Assembly (NCBI GenBank): GCA_007026445.1
Contig: VDMD01000020.1
Coordinates: 186,001 to 250,000, forward strand
Reading direction: 5' to 3'
Source: Schizophyllum amplum
Lineage: Eukaryota > Basidiomycota > Agaricomycetes > Agaricales > Schizophyllaceae
Length of the DNA: 64,000 nt
Position 1 is the stretch's first letter. Each line of letters begins with the position of its first letter. Below are positions 1-13,700 of the stretch, one piece after another. A model generated the notes under the pieces. That model saw only the letters and a list, made by a program, of their open reading frames with translations. It ran no database searches and had not been told where the DNA came from. The position numbers were made by a program, and so were the translations under genes.

Positions 1-1111
1 AGACTTGCGCGCACTAGGCGCGTACGGCGGCTCAGACAAGGTCGCCACCTCTACCCGTCCGACGGCACTGGACACTATTCGTGGACATATCGGGAAGTTC
101 GGGGGTGCAAGCGTGCGCCCGCTATTCGCCACGCGTAAGCTGGCGTGGTCAACGTCGTTATTGATTGCGCTGTGGGGTGCGTGGGATGTGTATGCCCGTT
201 ATTGTAAGTATTGACGAAGGTCGTATCATGTAGCGATCATTGGATTGGCGTTCCCGCTGTAAGTGCTCTTTACTTGATGATGGGCGAACTGACTTTGCAA
301 ATACAGTTACAACTCGTTCGTCACGTACTAGTAAGCTCAAAGATGCGTTGTGGCGACAGTAGAACTGATATCTCTAGCCTTGCGACTCGTGGGGCGACCT
401 TCGGTGACGGGAGTGTATACATTACCTATCGCAACGTATGTAGCTTGTCGGATCCCCGACATTGAGCTCACCCTTCCTTAGCAAGTCATTTTGAGCGTGC
501 TCGGCGTACCGGGAGCGCTCCTTGCAGGCTACATGGTCGAGCTCCCATTGCTCGGTCGACGCGGGACGCTCTCTATATCCACCCGTGAGCTTTTGAAAAA
601 ATGCTGCCCCCCAGACCGCATACTCACTGCGCTCCAGTGCTAACGGGCGTATTTATTCTGGCCTCGACCAGCGCGCGCTCATCCGATGCGCTTCTGGCAT
701 GGAACTGCCTCTACAGCTTCTTCAGCAACATGGCATGTCACATGCCACACATTAGTCTCCTTCCGCTGACCTTTCCTAAGATGTACGGTGTCCTATACGC
801 ACTCTCGCCGGAGCTCTTCCCCACCAAGGAGCGAGGCACAGGCAACGCTCTCACAGCCGCTGCGAACCGGGTTTTCGGCATCATGGTGCGCTCCTCATCA
901 CTTACGTCACGCTCATCGCTACTTGCCTGACGCTCATCGTCACCCATATTTTGTGGCACACCACTCATAACCATCATAGGCCCCTATCATTGCACTCTAC
1001 GCCGACCTGACGACCGCAGTGCCCATATACGTCGCAGGAGCGCTTTTCTTGCTCGCAGGATTCATCGCACTGCTGTTGCCATTCGAGTCGCGCGGGAAGG
1101 CCTCGATCTAA
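1..1111 (+). CDS. MFS transporter, 3' part (5' end outside window)
   Basis: C-terminal half of a major facilitator superfamily transporter of the fungal SV2/sugar-porter-like type. The reading frame joins across GT-AG introns of about 45-70 nt. Recognisable exon pieces are a loop ending in TRKLAW before a membrane segment, a segment with GLAFPLYNSFVTYYL, GVPGALLAGYMVELPLLGRR at about 500-560, and the family signature SPELFPTKERGTGNAL with ANRVFGIM at about 800-882. The last exon encodes a hydrophobic helix and ends LLPFESRGKASI before the TAA at 1109-1111. The start and first helices lie upstream of the window. The substrate cannot be told from sequence. It faces the next gene convergently. 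Confidence 0.85.
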
Positions 1112-1278
1112 AATTTCTGACCTTTGTTTTGTGGGACGGAGACGATCTGTCCATTGCTTTGCTATCTATTTATTGTACACACGGGACAACGAGTTGAGCG
1201 CTGGTCAAAGTCTTCGGCTATCTGCAGAGCACTGACGAGAGTGGCATAAGCCATCGCCGTGCGTGACTGTGTCTACAG

Positions 1279-4088
1279 TTAAGTTGTAGCTGAGGTAGTG
1301 TCCCTCCCACCAGCCTCGCAGGCAGCATCTCCCTCCTTCCAACACCCTTGCAATTCCTCTTTGCGCATCCTCCCTACCTCCGCAATCTCCTCCAAACTGA
1401 CCACACTCCCCGTCAAGTTCAGCACCGGCAGCTCCCCCAACCCCGGTAGCACCCTCCCCGGCATATCGGCTAACAAACCACTGCCCCCGTCGACGCCCTC
1501 CATCAACGGCACCTGGAACATCTCCCTCTTCTCCCTCGACCTCACCTTCACATGACTCCCCCTCTCCAAATGGTTCGTCGACAGACTCGCCCACCCAGCG
1601 TAGTTCGGGTACAGCATCGCGCCTCCATCCAGGTACACCAGCTCGATGAAGAACTTCTTCCACGACCGCGACCACGCGTTCGACCGCACGCCTGGCGCCA
1701 CCGCGATGTCCAGCGGGAGCAGCCGCCCCGACAGGCGCAAGGCGAGGTACGAGTGGAACGAGCGCCAGGGCCCCGGGAAGTACACCGCACCCCACGAGCA
1801 CGGTACCTGCGAGAGGTACGGGCTCCCCACGCGCGTGGTCTCTACGTCAGGGTGTGCCGCGAAGAGCGCGCGCGCGTCGAAGGCCCGCCGCCCATCCGCG
1901 TGCAGCTCGTTGCTCTTCTGTTGATACAGGCTGATGCCGAAGAGGTGCGGCGAGGTGTTCTCGGGTGCGCCGTATCGGTAGTGCAGCAACGCCATCTTCG
2001 CCCATGCGTAGAAGAGGGGCGAAAGCTCGACGTCGTCCTCAAGGAGCAGCCCGTGGCTGTCGTCCGTTCGCGGGTACCAAGATTCGACGACAGCCGGGAG
2101 CAGGCCTCCGCGTACGACACGGTGTTGCACAGAAACAACGCCGTGTGGCCATGACGTCGCGAAGCGCTCGACAACGGCGAAGGTCTCCGCATCCGCGTCC
2201 TGTTCGAGGTTGATGCGCACGTTCAGGCGGTCGCCGTAGAAGCGAGCATCAGTGAGGGAGGTAAGCAGCCGCTGTAAAGACTGCGGTCGGTCCCGCGTAA
2301 TGATGGACGCCTCGACCTCGGGTTTGTGCCAGTCTACAGGACGATGAGCCTGAGCCATGATACAGAGGAAGTGACCTGTTACTCACTCTTCCACTCTGTC
2401 AACGTGAGAACGCCCATCCAGTCGCTCAATCGCAGGTCCGCTTGCGGAAGCCGAATTACCGCAGTGTCAGGGAAGCGCGACTGTATCCAATTTGTAGATG
2501 GCTCGTCCACGTCCGCGGGCGCTATGTTCGAAGAAAGTATGATGACATCCGGATTATATCGACCAGCCTGAAGAGTGTCCAGCCATAGACGTATACCGGT
2601 GCTCGAGTCGTCCCTACTACGCGCGAGGTGGTATGGCAGTTGACAGGTGTGTGCTTCGTCGGTAAGTGCGGTCTCGGAGTAGCCCGCTGTCTCTCGCGTG
2701 AGAAGGATGGCCAGAGTTGCATGGTGATGTTGCGCGAGCTGACAGAAGAGGTACGCGGAGGCTCTGAAGTCGTCCAGACTCGGGAGAACGGCGAAGACGG
2801 TACCGGACGACTTCATTGGAGTATGAATGAATTGCTCGACGACGCGGAGATAGTCAGTAAAGGCTGCGTCTTCGGGCCGTCCGACGTGCTCGCGAGGAGG
2901 TTTGGGAGGTTCCGAAGGGTCCTCTACGTTTTGCAGCGACACCTGGTCAGTGTCTTCAGAATACAAAGCTCTGATGGAATTGTCGAGTCCTTCGTGGCCT
3001 AGTATATGTGCGCTCATAAGACCGTCGTGCTTGCGCCTATACGACGCGCAATATCCATCGTCGGAGCCAGCGAGGATTCCGCCAACGTGATCCCCGTCCA
3101 GCAGTCCTATTGCATATCCAAGAGACTGCCACACTTCCTCGTGCATCGATAGATCCATGCTGTGCATGACCAGCTCTAGACGTTCAGTCGATATGGCGAA
3201 TGGTGGGACGAGATACGAGACGCCCTCCGGAGAAGCAGACGGTGCCATGCAAGCGGGAAGTGACGAGGTCGAGGAGAAGCCCCTGATGCCAAAAGGTTTC
3301 GAGGAGTCGCTGACCGGTACGATTTGCGGCGAGGACTGGACGTCGTCGAAGTATACCCAGGGGGTGCTGATCATGTCGGCTGCGATGTGAAGTATATGGG
3401 AGTCCGGAAACGCCTGTATCCCGCGAGAGGATGCGCTATGGACTGAGATTTCGACGACGTCTTTTTGTGGGCTTGTTGACTCTTCGTGATTCAGGAGTGA
3501 CTGCTGTATGATGGATTTTGTCTGCACAAGTGCGTCCTCCGGACATACGACCAGAACCTCGCGCAAGTGGCCTTCGTATTGTGATCGAGGACCAAAGGAC
3601 GAAGAGGAGTGCAGGATGTCGGATAGCCGGTCCTGCAGCAGAATGAGGTCGCGCGCCAGGACAGGGAAGACAATGGTGAAGTCGCTGCTCGCGAGTGGCG
3701 GGATAGGTGTGTGGCTGAGATCCGGAGGTGGGGGCGATATGATGTCTTCTTCCAGTGTCTCTGGCATTCGATCTGCGAACAGCGAGGAAGCCGCTGTGTC
3801 GAGGTCGACGGCCATGATGTGCTGAGCAGAGCGATGGATCCGGAATGCGACGTACAGAAGCATGCCGAGCCCGAATCCCATCAGAAAGAGGAACGCCTGG
3901 CGACATAGACGTGCAAGGCGATCATGATGCTGCGAGATCCGACCGCCGTACGAGTGGCGCCTGGTCCCTACACCCGGGCGTTGAGGAGGATGCTGCCGCT
4001 TGGGATCGGTCTTCTTTGGAGACCTCGGCGCGGCAGAGTTTGCAGAGAATTCGTGCGGGAAGCGAGCATGCGAAGAATGAAGACGCAT
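1279..4088 (-). CDS. Type II membrane glycosyltransferase, GT2-like
   Basis: Two exons (4088-2387 and 2333-1279) joined across a 53-nt intron with GTGAGT donor and CTGTAG acceptor give about 918 aa. A basic N-terminus is followed by one membrane helix at about residues 66-85 (FLFLMGFGLGMLLYVAF), as in Golgi type II enzymes. The C-terminal third holds a GT2/GT-A-like fold: a nucleotide-binding start SIITRDRPQSLQRLL, then an acidic LLLEDDVELSP motif that would bind the metal and sugar nucleotide, then aromatic acceptor-site sequence. The middle part is low-similarity and probably lumenal. Donor and acceptor sugars are unknown. Each exon alone would end in a stop inside the intron, so both are needed. 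Confidence 0.85.
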
Positions 4089-4381
4089 TACTTCAAGTCG
4101 AACATATGTGTGGCGAGGGGATGATGAGCGTACGGGTCAAGCTGTGAAAGGAGGCCTAGCTATTGTTTTCCAGTTTAGGAAAAGCGGCCCGGTCAATGCT
4201 CCGGCGTCTTCAATACTGCTTCGGCGTCTTTCATTAATGCATTACGCCTCAAGGCTCTCGTCAAGATCGCCGAACTTCTTTAGCTGAGATCGACAACAAA
4301 ATTGCGAATATAAACAAGTGCAAGTGCTACAGAACAATTGGTACAATGCAAGGGGTACGCAAGTCAATCCGACATGTCACA

Positions 4382-7300
4382 TTACAGCCCCTCGAAGAAC
4401 GAGAGATCCTGCGCTGTCAAACCCCCTCCCTGCTTCGACTGACCAGAGGCCGATTTGGTTGCAGGCGGCGTATCTGCACCGAAAAAGCCAGCAAATGGAT
4501 CTGCTTGGGCCGGTGGTGGTTGGGACGCGGGCTTCATCAGAGTTGGGCCAGATGACGACTGGGACGAGGCCGAGCCCATCGATGGAGGCGCCAGCACAGG
4601 TATAGACGGCGCATGCGCAGTGCCTGATGGAAATGCACGCACTGCTCCCGATGGCGGCGCCAACGTCGGCACCTTCCCCAGCACAGGCGGCGGCGCCAGC
4701 GTCGGTATTGTCGGCGTCGGCGGCGCCGCAGCCTTCGACTTCAGCGGCGTCCCCACATCCAGCAGCGGCGGTGGGCGCACAAACTTGCCTGTGAGTATAA
4801 TCAGCCCTGCAACTCCCTACAAATTCATTCGAACCAATACTTGAAAAGCTGAACTCACCACCAGGTTTCGCCAATGCCGCCGGTGACGACGTCGATGCTT
4901 GTAACGGCCCGCCAGTCGATTGCACACCCGCCGCACCCTCATCCTTCAGGAAGTCCCAATCACCCGACGGCGCATCGTACACTGAAGGAGATGGCGGCAG
5001 CGCGCCGGGCAACGGCGGGCCTGGTATAGCCTCCGGCAACGGCGACGGCGGCGCAGGCGGCCACCTACTCTTCCTCCCCGCCGCCGCCTCCATCAAGCTC
5101 AGCGTCCGCATGTGCGCCGCGCCCGACACCATCTTCGGCGGCGGCATCACCGAGGGCGAGTACAGCGGTGGCGGCGGGGAAAACACATCGCGGGATTGGC
5201 CCGGCAGCGTCAGCGTCTGCCCACCCCCCATCTGTCCATCCCTCGCACCAGCCTGCTCAGGAGTTGTATATGCGCCAGTCGCTGGTCGTTGTCCGGACAT
5301 GTAGTTGTTCTGCAGACCCAGGCCCAGCGGCGGCGGCTTGTTCTTCGCAGGTAGCTTCGGCGGCGATGGTGTTTGCAACGCCGTCGTCTGCTGCTGCTCA
5401 GTCCCACGATCCGTCAGACCCCAGGGACTCGCTGATGTGGGAGCTTGCGTCGTCGGCGACACGAAGTCGTCAAAGTCGTCAAACCCGCTGGCCATTGACG
5501 TCTGACCTAGCATCGCCGAGTTTGTCGACGCCGTGCTCGGTATCGATGCCAGTGACTGTGTTGACTGTCCGTTGGGCATTGTCGTGCTTCCAAACGTTCC
5601 TGAAGCCAGATCCCCGAACGCGCTCGGCGATGCGAACGTCCCCGGCGACTCACTCCCAAACAGCGCCGGCGACATATTAGCCACCAGCCCCTGTGTCGTG
5701 CCCTCCGGCGAGAACCCACCAAACGACTTTTCTGCGTTTCGCTCAGCGGGTATCGCTGACGAGAAATCGCTGAAATCGTCGTCATCGCCATCGCCGCCCA
5801 GTAACGATGGCGGGATGACCGGCTGCGGAGGAGGCTGTCTCGAGATCGATGAGCCCGGGCGATGGCCGGGCCTCGAGCTAGTCATGGGCGTTGAGCTGGA
5901 CATGGGCGTTGGTTGTGTTGACGATGATGGTGGTGCTAACGAGAACGCAGGGGCGAGTTTGGGCACAGTGACCGCAGCAGCAGCCACGGACGACATGATC
6001 GCCGTGGGCGCCCCACGTCGCGCGCTATTTCCCACCGCAGGTGATTGTGATCGTGACGCAATCGACTGTGGCCTCGAGATCGCTTGCGGCATCGCAGTTC
6101 GTGGCGGGGCAAGCACAGGAATTGTAAGAGGTTTCTGCTCTGGCACCGGAGGTGCCATATCGAATGCACCAAAATCCAGATCCATGAGATCGTTCTGAGG
6201 GGCGGTCGATGCCGTGCCCGAAGTAGTCATCGACGCCACCGACGACCCGGTCATCACAGGAGACATCGGCTGCATGGGCGCTGGAATCATCGGCACCGTC
6301 CGCACCGCTGCAGGGCCCGTGACTGTCGGCAGTAGCGTTGGTGGCGCGTACACCGACGGCGACGAGCTCTTGCTCGCTGGCATAGACTGCGGCCTCGCAC
6401 TCATCGGCGGCGGCGGCAGCGGCGCGATCTTCGGCCCCGGCGGTGGCGGAGCGAGACGAGGAGGCAGCGACGCAGGAGACTCGAAGGCCATGTTGAGGTT
6501 GAAAGACGACGTCGCGCGGTGTCCCGGTTTCGTCTCGGGCGACGGCACTTCGACGTCGGACAGAAAGTCGAGGTCGTCTGTCGACAGCGCCAGCGACGCG
6601 CGGTCGGAGGAAGATGACTTGCGGGAGAAACGGTTAAGGAAGCGTGAAACGGCTGATGGTGCAGGAGCGGGGGCGGGGAAGATCTCAGGTCCACTCGACT
6701 GGGCGCGGCTCATGGCCGGGGTGGTCGGGACGGCGGGAGCAGGGGACGCGCTCTGGGTGATCTGCATAGGGGGTGGCGTGGGCATGGTGGGCGATTTGAC
6801 GGACGCTGGCGATGCGCGGGACGGTGTGAGAGGTGGGTCCATGCTCGCGCGAGGTGTACCAGGCCTGGAAGTCGCTGCCGAAATCGGAGGCGTAGCGGAC
6901 CTCCTCCCGAACAGGGAGGAGAACAAGCCGCTCGGGGTCTTTCGCTCTGTTGGCGAGAGCGGCTCGACCCGCTCCTCCTTGGGTAGGATTTTCCAGCCCA
7001 TGGGGACCACCGCGTCCTCGTTGTATTCGGGCCGAGCTTTGACCGACGCCTCCCACTGGAGTGAGCTTTTGGACGATGCGAGATGATACATGGGGCTTAA
7101 GCGCGCAAGTGATGCGTGTCGTGTAGTGCGAATGGCGTCTGCCATACGCTTGACCGTGAAAGATTTCGGGAAGGCTGAGGAGCCAGAGATGGAGACATCG
7201 TGTGGTACAAGGCGCTCGATGAGCGTATCCCTACGGGCGAGTGTTAAATGCAGAACAGTTCCATTGTGCTTGCATACGTACATTCCATCCAGTTCATGGA

Positions 7301-8182
7301 TTGTGGTCTGACGGGTGTGCGTAGGTGTTCGCGGGGCAGGGTCCTCGTCTCGTTCATTCTCGGCGTCTGGTTTCCCTTCCGTATCCTTGTTCTCGTCAGG
7401 CCAGTAGTCCCGCGAGAAGTCCGCAAGTTGCGTGAGGATAGACGCGAGGAGCTCGGGAGGCTGACATATACCATTCAGCGTCAAGAGGAGCAGTGCGCAT
7501 AGGCGCCACGCACAACATAATGATCCTGCTTCGCTTTCCGCTGCTTGGCCGCCTCCCACTCGTCTAGTGATTGCGTATCGGTGTCCTGCGCCCATTCCGT
7601 TCCCCATGCATCTGCAGTCGAGTCTAGCGCTGCTGCCGCAACGGTCGCGTCAACTGGAGGTGACCAGGCATCGTCAGCCTCATTTGCAAACGCGCCCTGC
7701 TCTTCCGGCGTAGCGGGACGCGAGATGAAGGGTGGTGACGCGCTTATTCGCGGAGGAGATGGGGGAGGTGAGGGCGAAGGCGAAGGTGGTATAGGAGAGT
7801 GGTATGTATGCCGTACATCATCTTCGTCCTGAGGCGGTGTCTCGTCTTCCTCCTCCTCCTCCTCGTCTTCGCTGTTCGCGTCCAGGTCTTCTGGTTCCAA
7901 GGTCTTGCCCAGCGGGATATCCGCGAAGCTCGACTCCGACGCCCAGCCGTGCGCATCCTCCGTCGTGTTCAGCTTTCCCCAGAGGTCCGCACCGGAGTAC
8001 GCTGCGGGGTCCGCCCACTCCACGCCCGGACCCGCAGACCAGGACGGGAGCGCGATGTCCGCCTCTTGCCCGTCGTTCGCACCCGGCGCGTCGAACTTCA
8101 CGTCGACCTTGAGGTCCACGATGGGCGACCGCGGCCGTTCATTGTTGTTGTCTGCCCAAGCATTTCCCCAAGGATCGTCCAT
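4382..8182 (-). CDS. Large disordered Pro/Ser-rich protein, possible clathrin/AP-1 accessory
   Basis: Three exons (8182-7514, 7460-4859, 4788-4382) with introns of 53 and 70 nt give about 1225 aa. The N-terminus begins MDDPWGNAW and carries a Glu-rich tract. A short conserved block spans the first splice (SLDEWEAAKQRKAKQ, then VPPELLASIL). The rest is low complexity, rich in Pro, Ser, Thr and Ala, and dotted with short acidic-aromatic motifs: DDDDFSDFSS, FGGFSPEG, DDFDDFV, ADPFAGFFG, and a terminal LSFFEGL. Such DFxxF, DPF and GAE-like motifs are typical of clathrin-adaptor accessory proteins (aftiphilin/Laa2 type). That role is inferred from motifs only; no enzymatic domain is seen. Confidence 0.8.
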
Positions 8183-8728
8183 GAAGCAGTATTCACATCA
8201 AGAAAGCGGGTCGCCGAAGAACAATAGAGCAGTTGTACGCGGAAAACGCGAAAGTCGATGCATGCGCCGCTGGGGCGCATCACGAACTGCCATTTCCGGT
8301 AGAACCTTTGTCTTTCAACAGGAACAAGCAGCCACGCTAACCCCATTCAGGAGAACAATCGCAGTCGGCGTCGAGCTCTCAAGACGAAGGCAGTTATCTG
8401 TCTATTGGTTGTCCGCGTCGTGAAAAGTCGTCAAGGGAAACATGAATACAGTAGAGACGATGCTATTGATACAGTTATAGGATCTGAAAAGAAATGTGTT
8501 TCCTCGATGTACCGCTGCCGCGATGCACAGATTACTTCGTTCTTCCAAATTTCGATGTCTATGAGCGCCACTCATGGCGAGGACGCACTATCGACAACGC
8601 TTTGCCGATCCTGAAATCATGACCTGTGTTCAGATTCTGCTCGTCACATTAACATTCCGCACAATCAAAAGCGGACACGACGGAATGCGAACGCTCGCTT
8701 CTCCAGAGTAGAATAGAACAATCAACAC
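8183..8728. other. Intergenic, no gene seen
   Basis: About 550 bp between the start of the disordered adaptor-like gene and the end of the DnaJ gene, both on the minus strand. It should hold the adaptor-like gene promoter and the DnaJ 3' UTR. No conserved reading frame, repeat or RNA gene was recognised. Confidence 0.5.
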
Positions 8729-10391
8729 TCACCACTGGCGCCAGCCCTTGTGCGACTTGCTCGAGGAGTGACCATGCGAGGGGTATTCGTCGTACGTATG
8801 TGCACGCTGTTTAGTCGACGAAGACGAGTGCCCGTTGGTGCGCGGGTCTGGATAAGGTTGCGCTGCAGCCTGATGACGCGAGCTACTGCCAGAGTGCTTG
8901 TTGGACGTATACGCAGGCTCTGATACAGCGTCAGAAACTTCGTTTATGAGACGATACAAGGACATGATCGGCTCACCGTTGTAGTCATCGTCATAGTAGT
9001 CCTTTGCATGACCATGGCGAGACGACGAGTGCCGTGAGGAGGAGTGATGCGACGGGTACGAGGAAGACTGGCTCGAGGAACGACCGGAGGTCGAAGTGCT
9101 GCCGTGCCGTGCGGGAGCCTGCAATGCGCGGTCGCCCCCGCCGCCACGCCCATTACTCCTCCCGTTCTCCACCATCCTTGTCTGTTCAACACCATTGATG
9201 GTATACTTCTCCCGCCCATCGGGATAGATCTTCGTGCGATGAACATTTCCCTAAGGATCTGCGCGTCAGCCTGCATGCGCAAAAACAGAACAGATCATAA
9301 AACAACTGGTATGTTCCAAACTTACCTGACCGTCGCGCCTCTCGCGCACCGTTGTGGTCACCCCGTTGACCGTCTGACTGGAGACGCTTTCACTTGTCCA
9401 GCCCCCGCCAGACCCACCGCCGAAGCCCCCTGAGTTGGACAAACTGTACGAGCGCGTGCCGCCCCTGCTGCGGCTTGAACCGCCCCCCGCCAGTGCAAGC
9501 ATACCACCCGACATCCCAAACAGCCCGCCCGAGAGATTGTTGAATATGGCGAACGGATCCTGCACCGATCGCTGCCTCGACGAGCCCTGCCTCGAAGAGC
9601 GTCGGTCGTGCGGTGCATCGTAGCCCTCGTCGTACCCTCCATGCGCGGCATCGAAGAACGCATCGAACAGCTCGAACGGATCCGTGAACACGAACTGGCG
9701 CGGGCGCGAGCGGCCGGCCACGCGGTTGAAGAACGGGTCGTTGGTGAAGGGGTCGGGGAAGAAGGAGCCGCCGCCGCCGCCGAAGCCTGAGCCGCCTCCG
9801 AAGCCTGAACCGCCTCCAAAGTCTGAACCGCCGCCGAAGCCTTGAGAGCCCGATCCAAAGCCCTGGTTGCGCCCTCCGAAGCCCTGACTGCCCCAGAACC
9901 CGCCACTGTTGTCGAAGAAGCGATCGTTGAAAGGGGCGCTTTGTCCCCTGGAGAACGAGGATGGGCCCGCAGTAGCGGGTTCGGGGACCGGGGGAGGGAA
10001 CACGCCGTACTGGTCGTAAGTCTGAATGTCTGAGTAAGTAACAATCCTCATGAACGTATGGATGACGCACCCTCCGGTTGTCCGCATTGCTCAATATCTC
10101 GTACGCGTTGTTGACCTATAATAATTGTGGCGGAGGTGAGCATGAGCTGGGTCAATGCACGCGTCCGACACGCACCTTGCGGAATTTCTCCTCCGCGGCC
10201 GCCTTGTCGTCGGGCGTTGCGCCAGGTGGTAGCCGATCCGGATGGGTCTTCAGAGCCAGTTTCTTGTACGCCTTGCGTACTTCAAGCGGAGTGAGCGTCC
10301 TGTAGCGACCGGCGCCTAATTATCACGGCCCACCTTCATCTTGAGAAGCATCCTGGCGAATTTCCAGTACTTCGTAGAGTTGTGTGGCCAT
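8729..10391 (-). CDS. DnaJ (Hsp40) co-chaperone, DNAJB6-like
   Basis: Five exons (10391-10334, 10279-10176, 10115-10071, 10021-9326, 9250-8729) give 474 aa. The J domain opens with MATQLYEVLEIRQDAS and has VRKAYKKLALKTHPDR with the HPD motif that stimulates Hsp70 ATPase, then VNNAYEILSNADNRR. After it come a Pro stretch, a Gly/Phe-rich linker of repeated FGGGSGF units, and DPFELFDAFFD, as in class B DnaJ proteins. A conserved patch TVRERRDGQ-GNVHRTKIYPDG crosses the last intron. The C-terminus is Ser/His-rich and ends KGWRQW. The stop lies directly at a GTGAGT sequence, so a further 3' exon is possible. It diverges from MMS19 over about 400 bp. Confidence 0.88.
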
Positions 10392-10789
10392 AGCGTTTGG
10401 CAAGACGCCGTACAGTCGTCGTGAGCGACCTAGAGCTTATGCTGGATGCGCAATGGTGGTTGGAAGCAAATAATAGTGAGCGGTCACCGAAGCGTCTGGA
10501 AAGCAGCAAGCTCGACCTTCGTGATGTCACTGATCACTGAAGAGTCCCACGAACATAGGATCCGAACTCGCGTGGGCGCGTACTTATCAGAGAATAATCT
10601 TCAGAAGAGACCGCGCATTGATATACATCCCCAAGTGACTCGAGCGACGTTGACGAGGAGAACAAGCGGAAACAATTGAGCGGAAATATTTGAACGCCTA
10701 ATCACGTGAACACGGAAAGGAACAGTGTGGCGCGGCTTCCGGTCCGACCTACCGACCACGCCTTTTGATCTTCGCCATCATCTCGAACA
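10392..10789. promoter_or_regulatory. Shared divergent promoter, DnaJ / MMS19
   Basis: 398 bp separate the minus-strand DnaJ start codon from the plus-strand MMS19 start codon, so both promoters must lie here. No canonical TATA box is evident near either start. The assignment follows from gene arrangement only. Confidence 0.5.
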
Positions 10790-13700
10790 ATGGCGGACAT
10801 TGAGCGCGTCGCACGGACATGGGTAGCGACTCAGAGAGACGAGGAGATCGACCAGACCGTTCTCGGTAATATCTTAGGAGACTTTGTGTCCCCACACACT
10901 AATTAGCGTACATCAGAGATCACCAACCGCCGATTGACCTGGTTGAACGTCGTGAAAGCCCTCGGAGAATACCTAACTTCTGAGGACGATGAGTTGCGGC
11001 GGAAAGGTATAGGAGCTGCACTATCACTTAGTTCGACAACTGAACAGCCTCATAGGGATAGACTTCCTCGCGTCTGTGCTGACGAAGGCCCCGTCAAGCT
11101 CGTTCAACGTACAATCGAGTGAGTTGAGCTGCTAACCCCATCGTACTGCCAGGCTCACCACGATTGCCAGCACGGGTACTGATATCCTTCATGTGCAGCA
11201 AGCTGGACGACACAGAGACAGTCATACCGGCACTGAAAGGTCTTGTCCCTCTGAGCGCCCTTCCCGCTGCAGAGGCCCAGTTTGTTGTCCGAGCGTAAGG
11301 CGGCCCTGCTGTTACAAGGGATATCCAGCTGAAATTTCTCAGACTTTTCACGCATGTGAAAATAAAGGCCCTGATTCAGTCGGTCCGCTACAACGTGTTC
11401 ACCATCATCGACACACTCGTAGCCCGCCATCGAGAAGGTGAACTGCGCTCTGCATTCTTCTCAGCGGCTCTATCTGATATCTTCCAGACCTGAAGGATAT
11501 GAATACCGAATTTCTCGACGGATACCTCCGGCTCGCGGATGGAGAGAAAGATCCCAGGAATCTGCTTGTGGCATTTGCCGTAGCGAGAGTGATTCTGATC
11601 GAATTCAACATCTCGTCGCATATTGAAGTTAGGCAGTTCTTCTGCAGAACGTGTATACGTACTGACAGCGCTTCACAGCGGCTCTTTGAGATAACATACT
11701 GTTACTTCCCCATTACCTTCCGTCCGCCTCCTAACGATCCGTATGGGATAACGACAGATGACCTGCGTGCGGCACTAAGGTTTGTGTTGCTGGATAGCAT
11801 GCACGGTGCGGGCTCATACTGGTTTTTCTAGACGATGCCTTTCTGCCACTCCGGCCTTCGGGCCTATGGCCATCCCCATTTTCCTAGAAAAACTGATGGC
11901 GGGCACGCCAATGACGAAGGCAAGAACACTGAACCCGGGACCTACCTAGCCTCGCTGACGACATAATTCCAGCGAGACGTGCTGCAGACCATGTCCATCT
12001 GTTTTCCTGTTTATGGCGCCGCCGTGGCTCGCGCAAACGGCCGCAAGCTGTGGAATGCGCTCAAGTTGGAGGTCCGTTGGCATTGGAAATCACTGGAACA
12101 CTTGCTATCGCTGACTGCTGCTCAGATTTTCCAGCCGACGGACACCGTTACCGAGGCGGAAGCGCTGAAGACTACCCAGGAGCTCGTAAAGACGATCTAC
12201 GAGGAATCGTCGGCGGACGACAGTGATGTACAAGGTCTCGCCCGCGAAGCTTGCGAAGAGTGCATCGGCATTCTCAAAGAACCGGAGAAAAGTCAAGCAA
12301 AATATGCAATCAAGGTCTTGTGCGCTTTCATGTCGACAACGCGTACGTGTGCACCTTTCTTCGACATCACTAGCTCACAAGCAGCTCTGCAGCGTCCGTC
12401 TCACGCTACACGCTGGCGCAAGTCGTGCCGCACCTCCTCAAACTGTTCAACACGCCCGACGAAATCTCGACCCGCCCCGCAATTCTACAGCTTTTGTCTG
12501 AAGTCATCCAGGCTGGCAGAGATTCCAGTTTGAAGGAGGTGGACGGTGACGCACCACTCGCGCCCTACAAGGACGAAGTGCTTGGCGCCATGACGGTCGG
12601 CTTGAAGTCTCCCTCGTCCCGCCCCTCTGCGCTTTCAGGTATCACCGGCTTGGTTACCACGCCGGGGCTCATCACAGACGACGAGATCGGCTTCATCGTA
12701 CACAACTTGTCCGAACTCATCCAATCCGGGTTGACGGAGGAAGACGAATCTGGGTGAGGTCGTTTCCGCGTTCTGACTATCGTGTTCTCATGCAACAATG
12801 CTACAGGGAGGAGGTCCTCGCGCTACTCGCCAAGATCTCCGAGAACACGCCTCGACATGTCGAAGAACAACTGCTTCCTGTCCTTTTTGCAGCACTGCCA
12901 GATCGTGCGCCCGGGCGAGACGCCAACACCGAGCGCGTACAGGTGTTCCGAGTCCTCGTCGCCCTCAAAGCACTCTGTCGCCAGCCCGTCCTCTTCGGCA
13001 CCCTTGTATCGCGTCTGACAACAAAGCTCGACCTTGTTTGCACAGCACCAGTCGCCGCCGACGGGATCGAGCTCGCTGTTGCGTACGCGCACGCGCTTCT
13101 CCGCACCTTATCGCAGACCCTCTCCGCTAAGATCGAGGCCAAGCATGTCGATGTCGCGAAGTATATCGATCGTCTGGTTCCTCTGTTGTTCAACCTCTTC
13201 ATCTTCTCTGCACTCTCGGGGCTGGTGGTTGGCACGGATGCTCGCTTAGTCGACGTCGCGGGTGATATCATCACGATGGTTGTCCAAGCCCTCTCCGCTG
13301 CGTCAGTGCTAATCTCCTCTGTTGTTGCCACATATCTCATGCATAATTATAGCCGCCAGGAGACTTTTGTGAAGGCTCTCTTCCCCGCTTACATAGAAGG
13401 AGACGTCAGCGGCATCGCCGAGGGACAGCAAAAAATCCCTCCGTCGGCTGAGTTCGCACCGTTGAAGGTGGGTCATCGCACAATACGCGTGACAGTTTAC
13501 TGACCGTGAACGCTGCACCCCCGCAGGATGGTGCGCCTGCGTCACAAAAGGGCACGGTTGCTTTGCTCGCGTCTGCGGTTGTCGCATTGCATAGCGAGGT
13601 AAGCTGAGGCGGGATGCTTTCGCGCAACAACACTAACAGCGGCAAGGTGGTCTTACCTCTGCCGGACACCTCGGTCTTTGTCACGAACACGATATGGTGG

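Noticed and set aside
1552..2154. Long plus-strand open frames opposite the GT2-like gene, and similar mirror frames opposite other GC-rich exons
   Set aside because: Arg/Pro-rich composition and exact overlap with well-supported coding sequence show they are antisense shadows.
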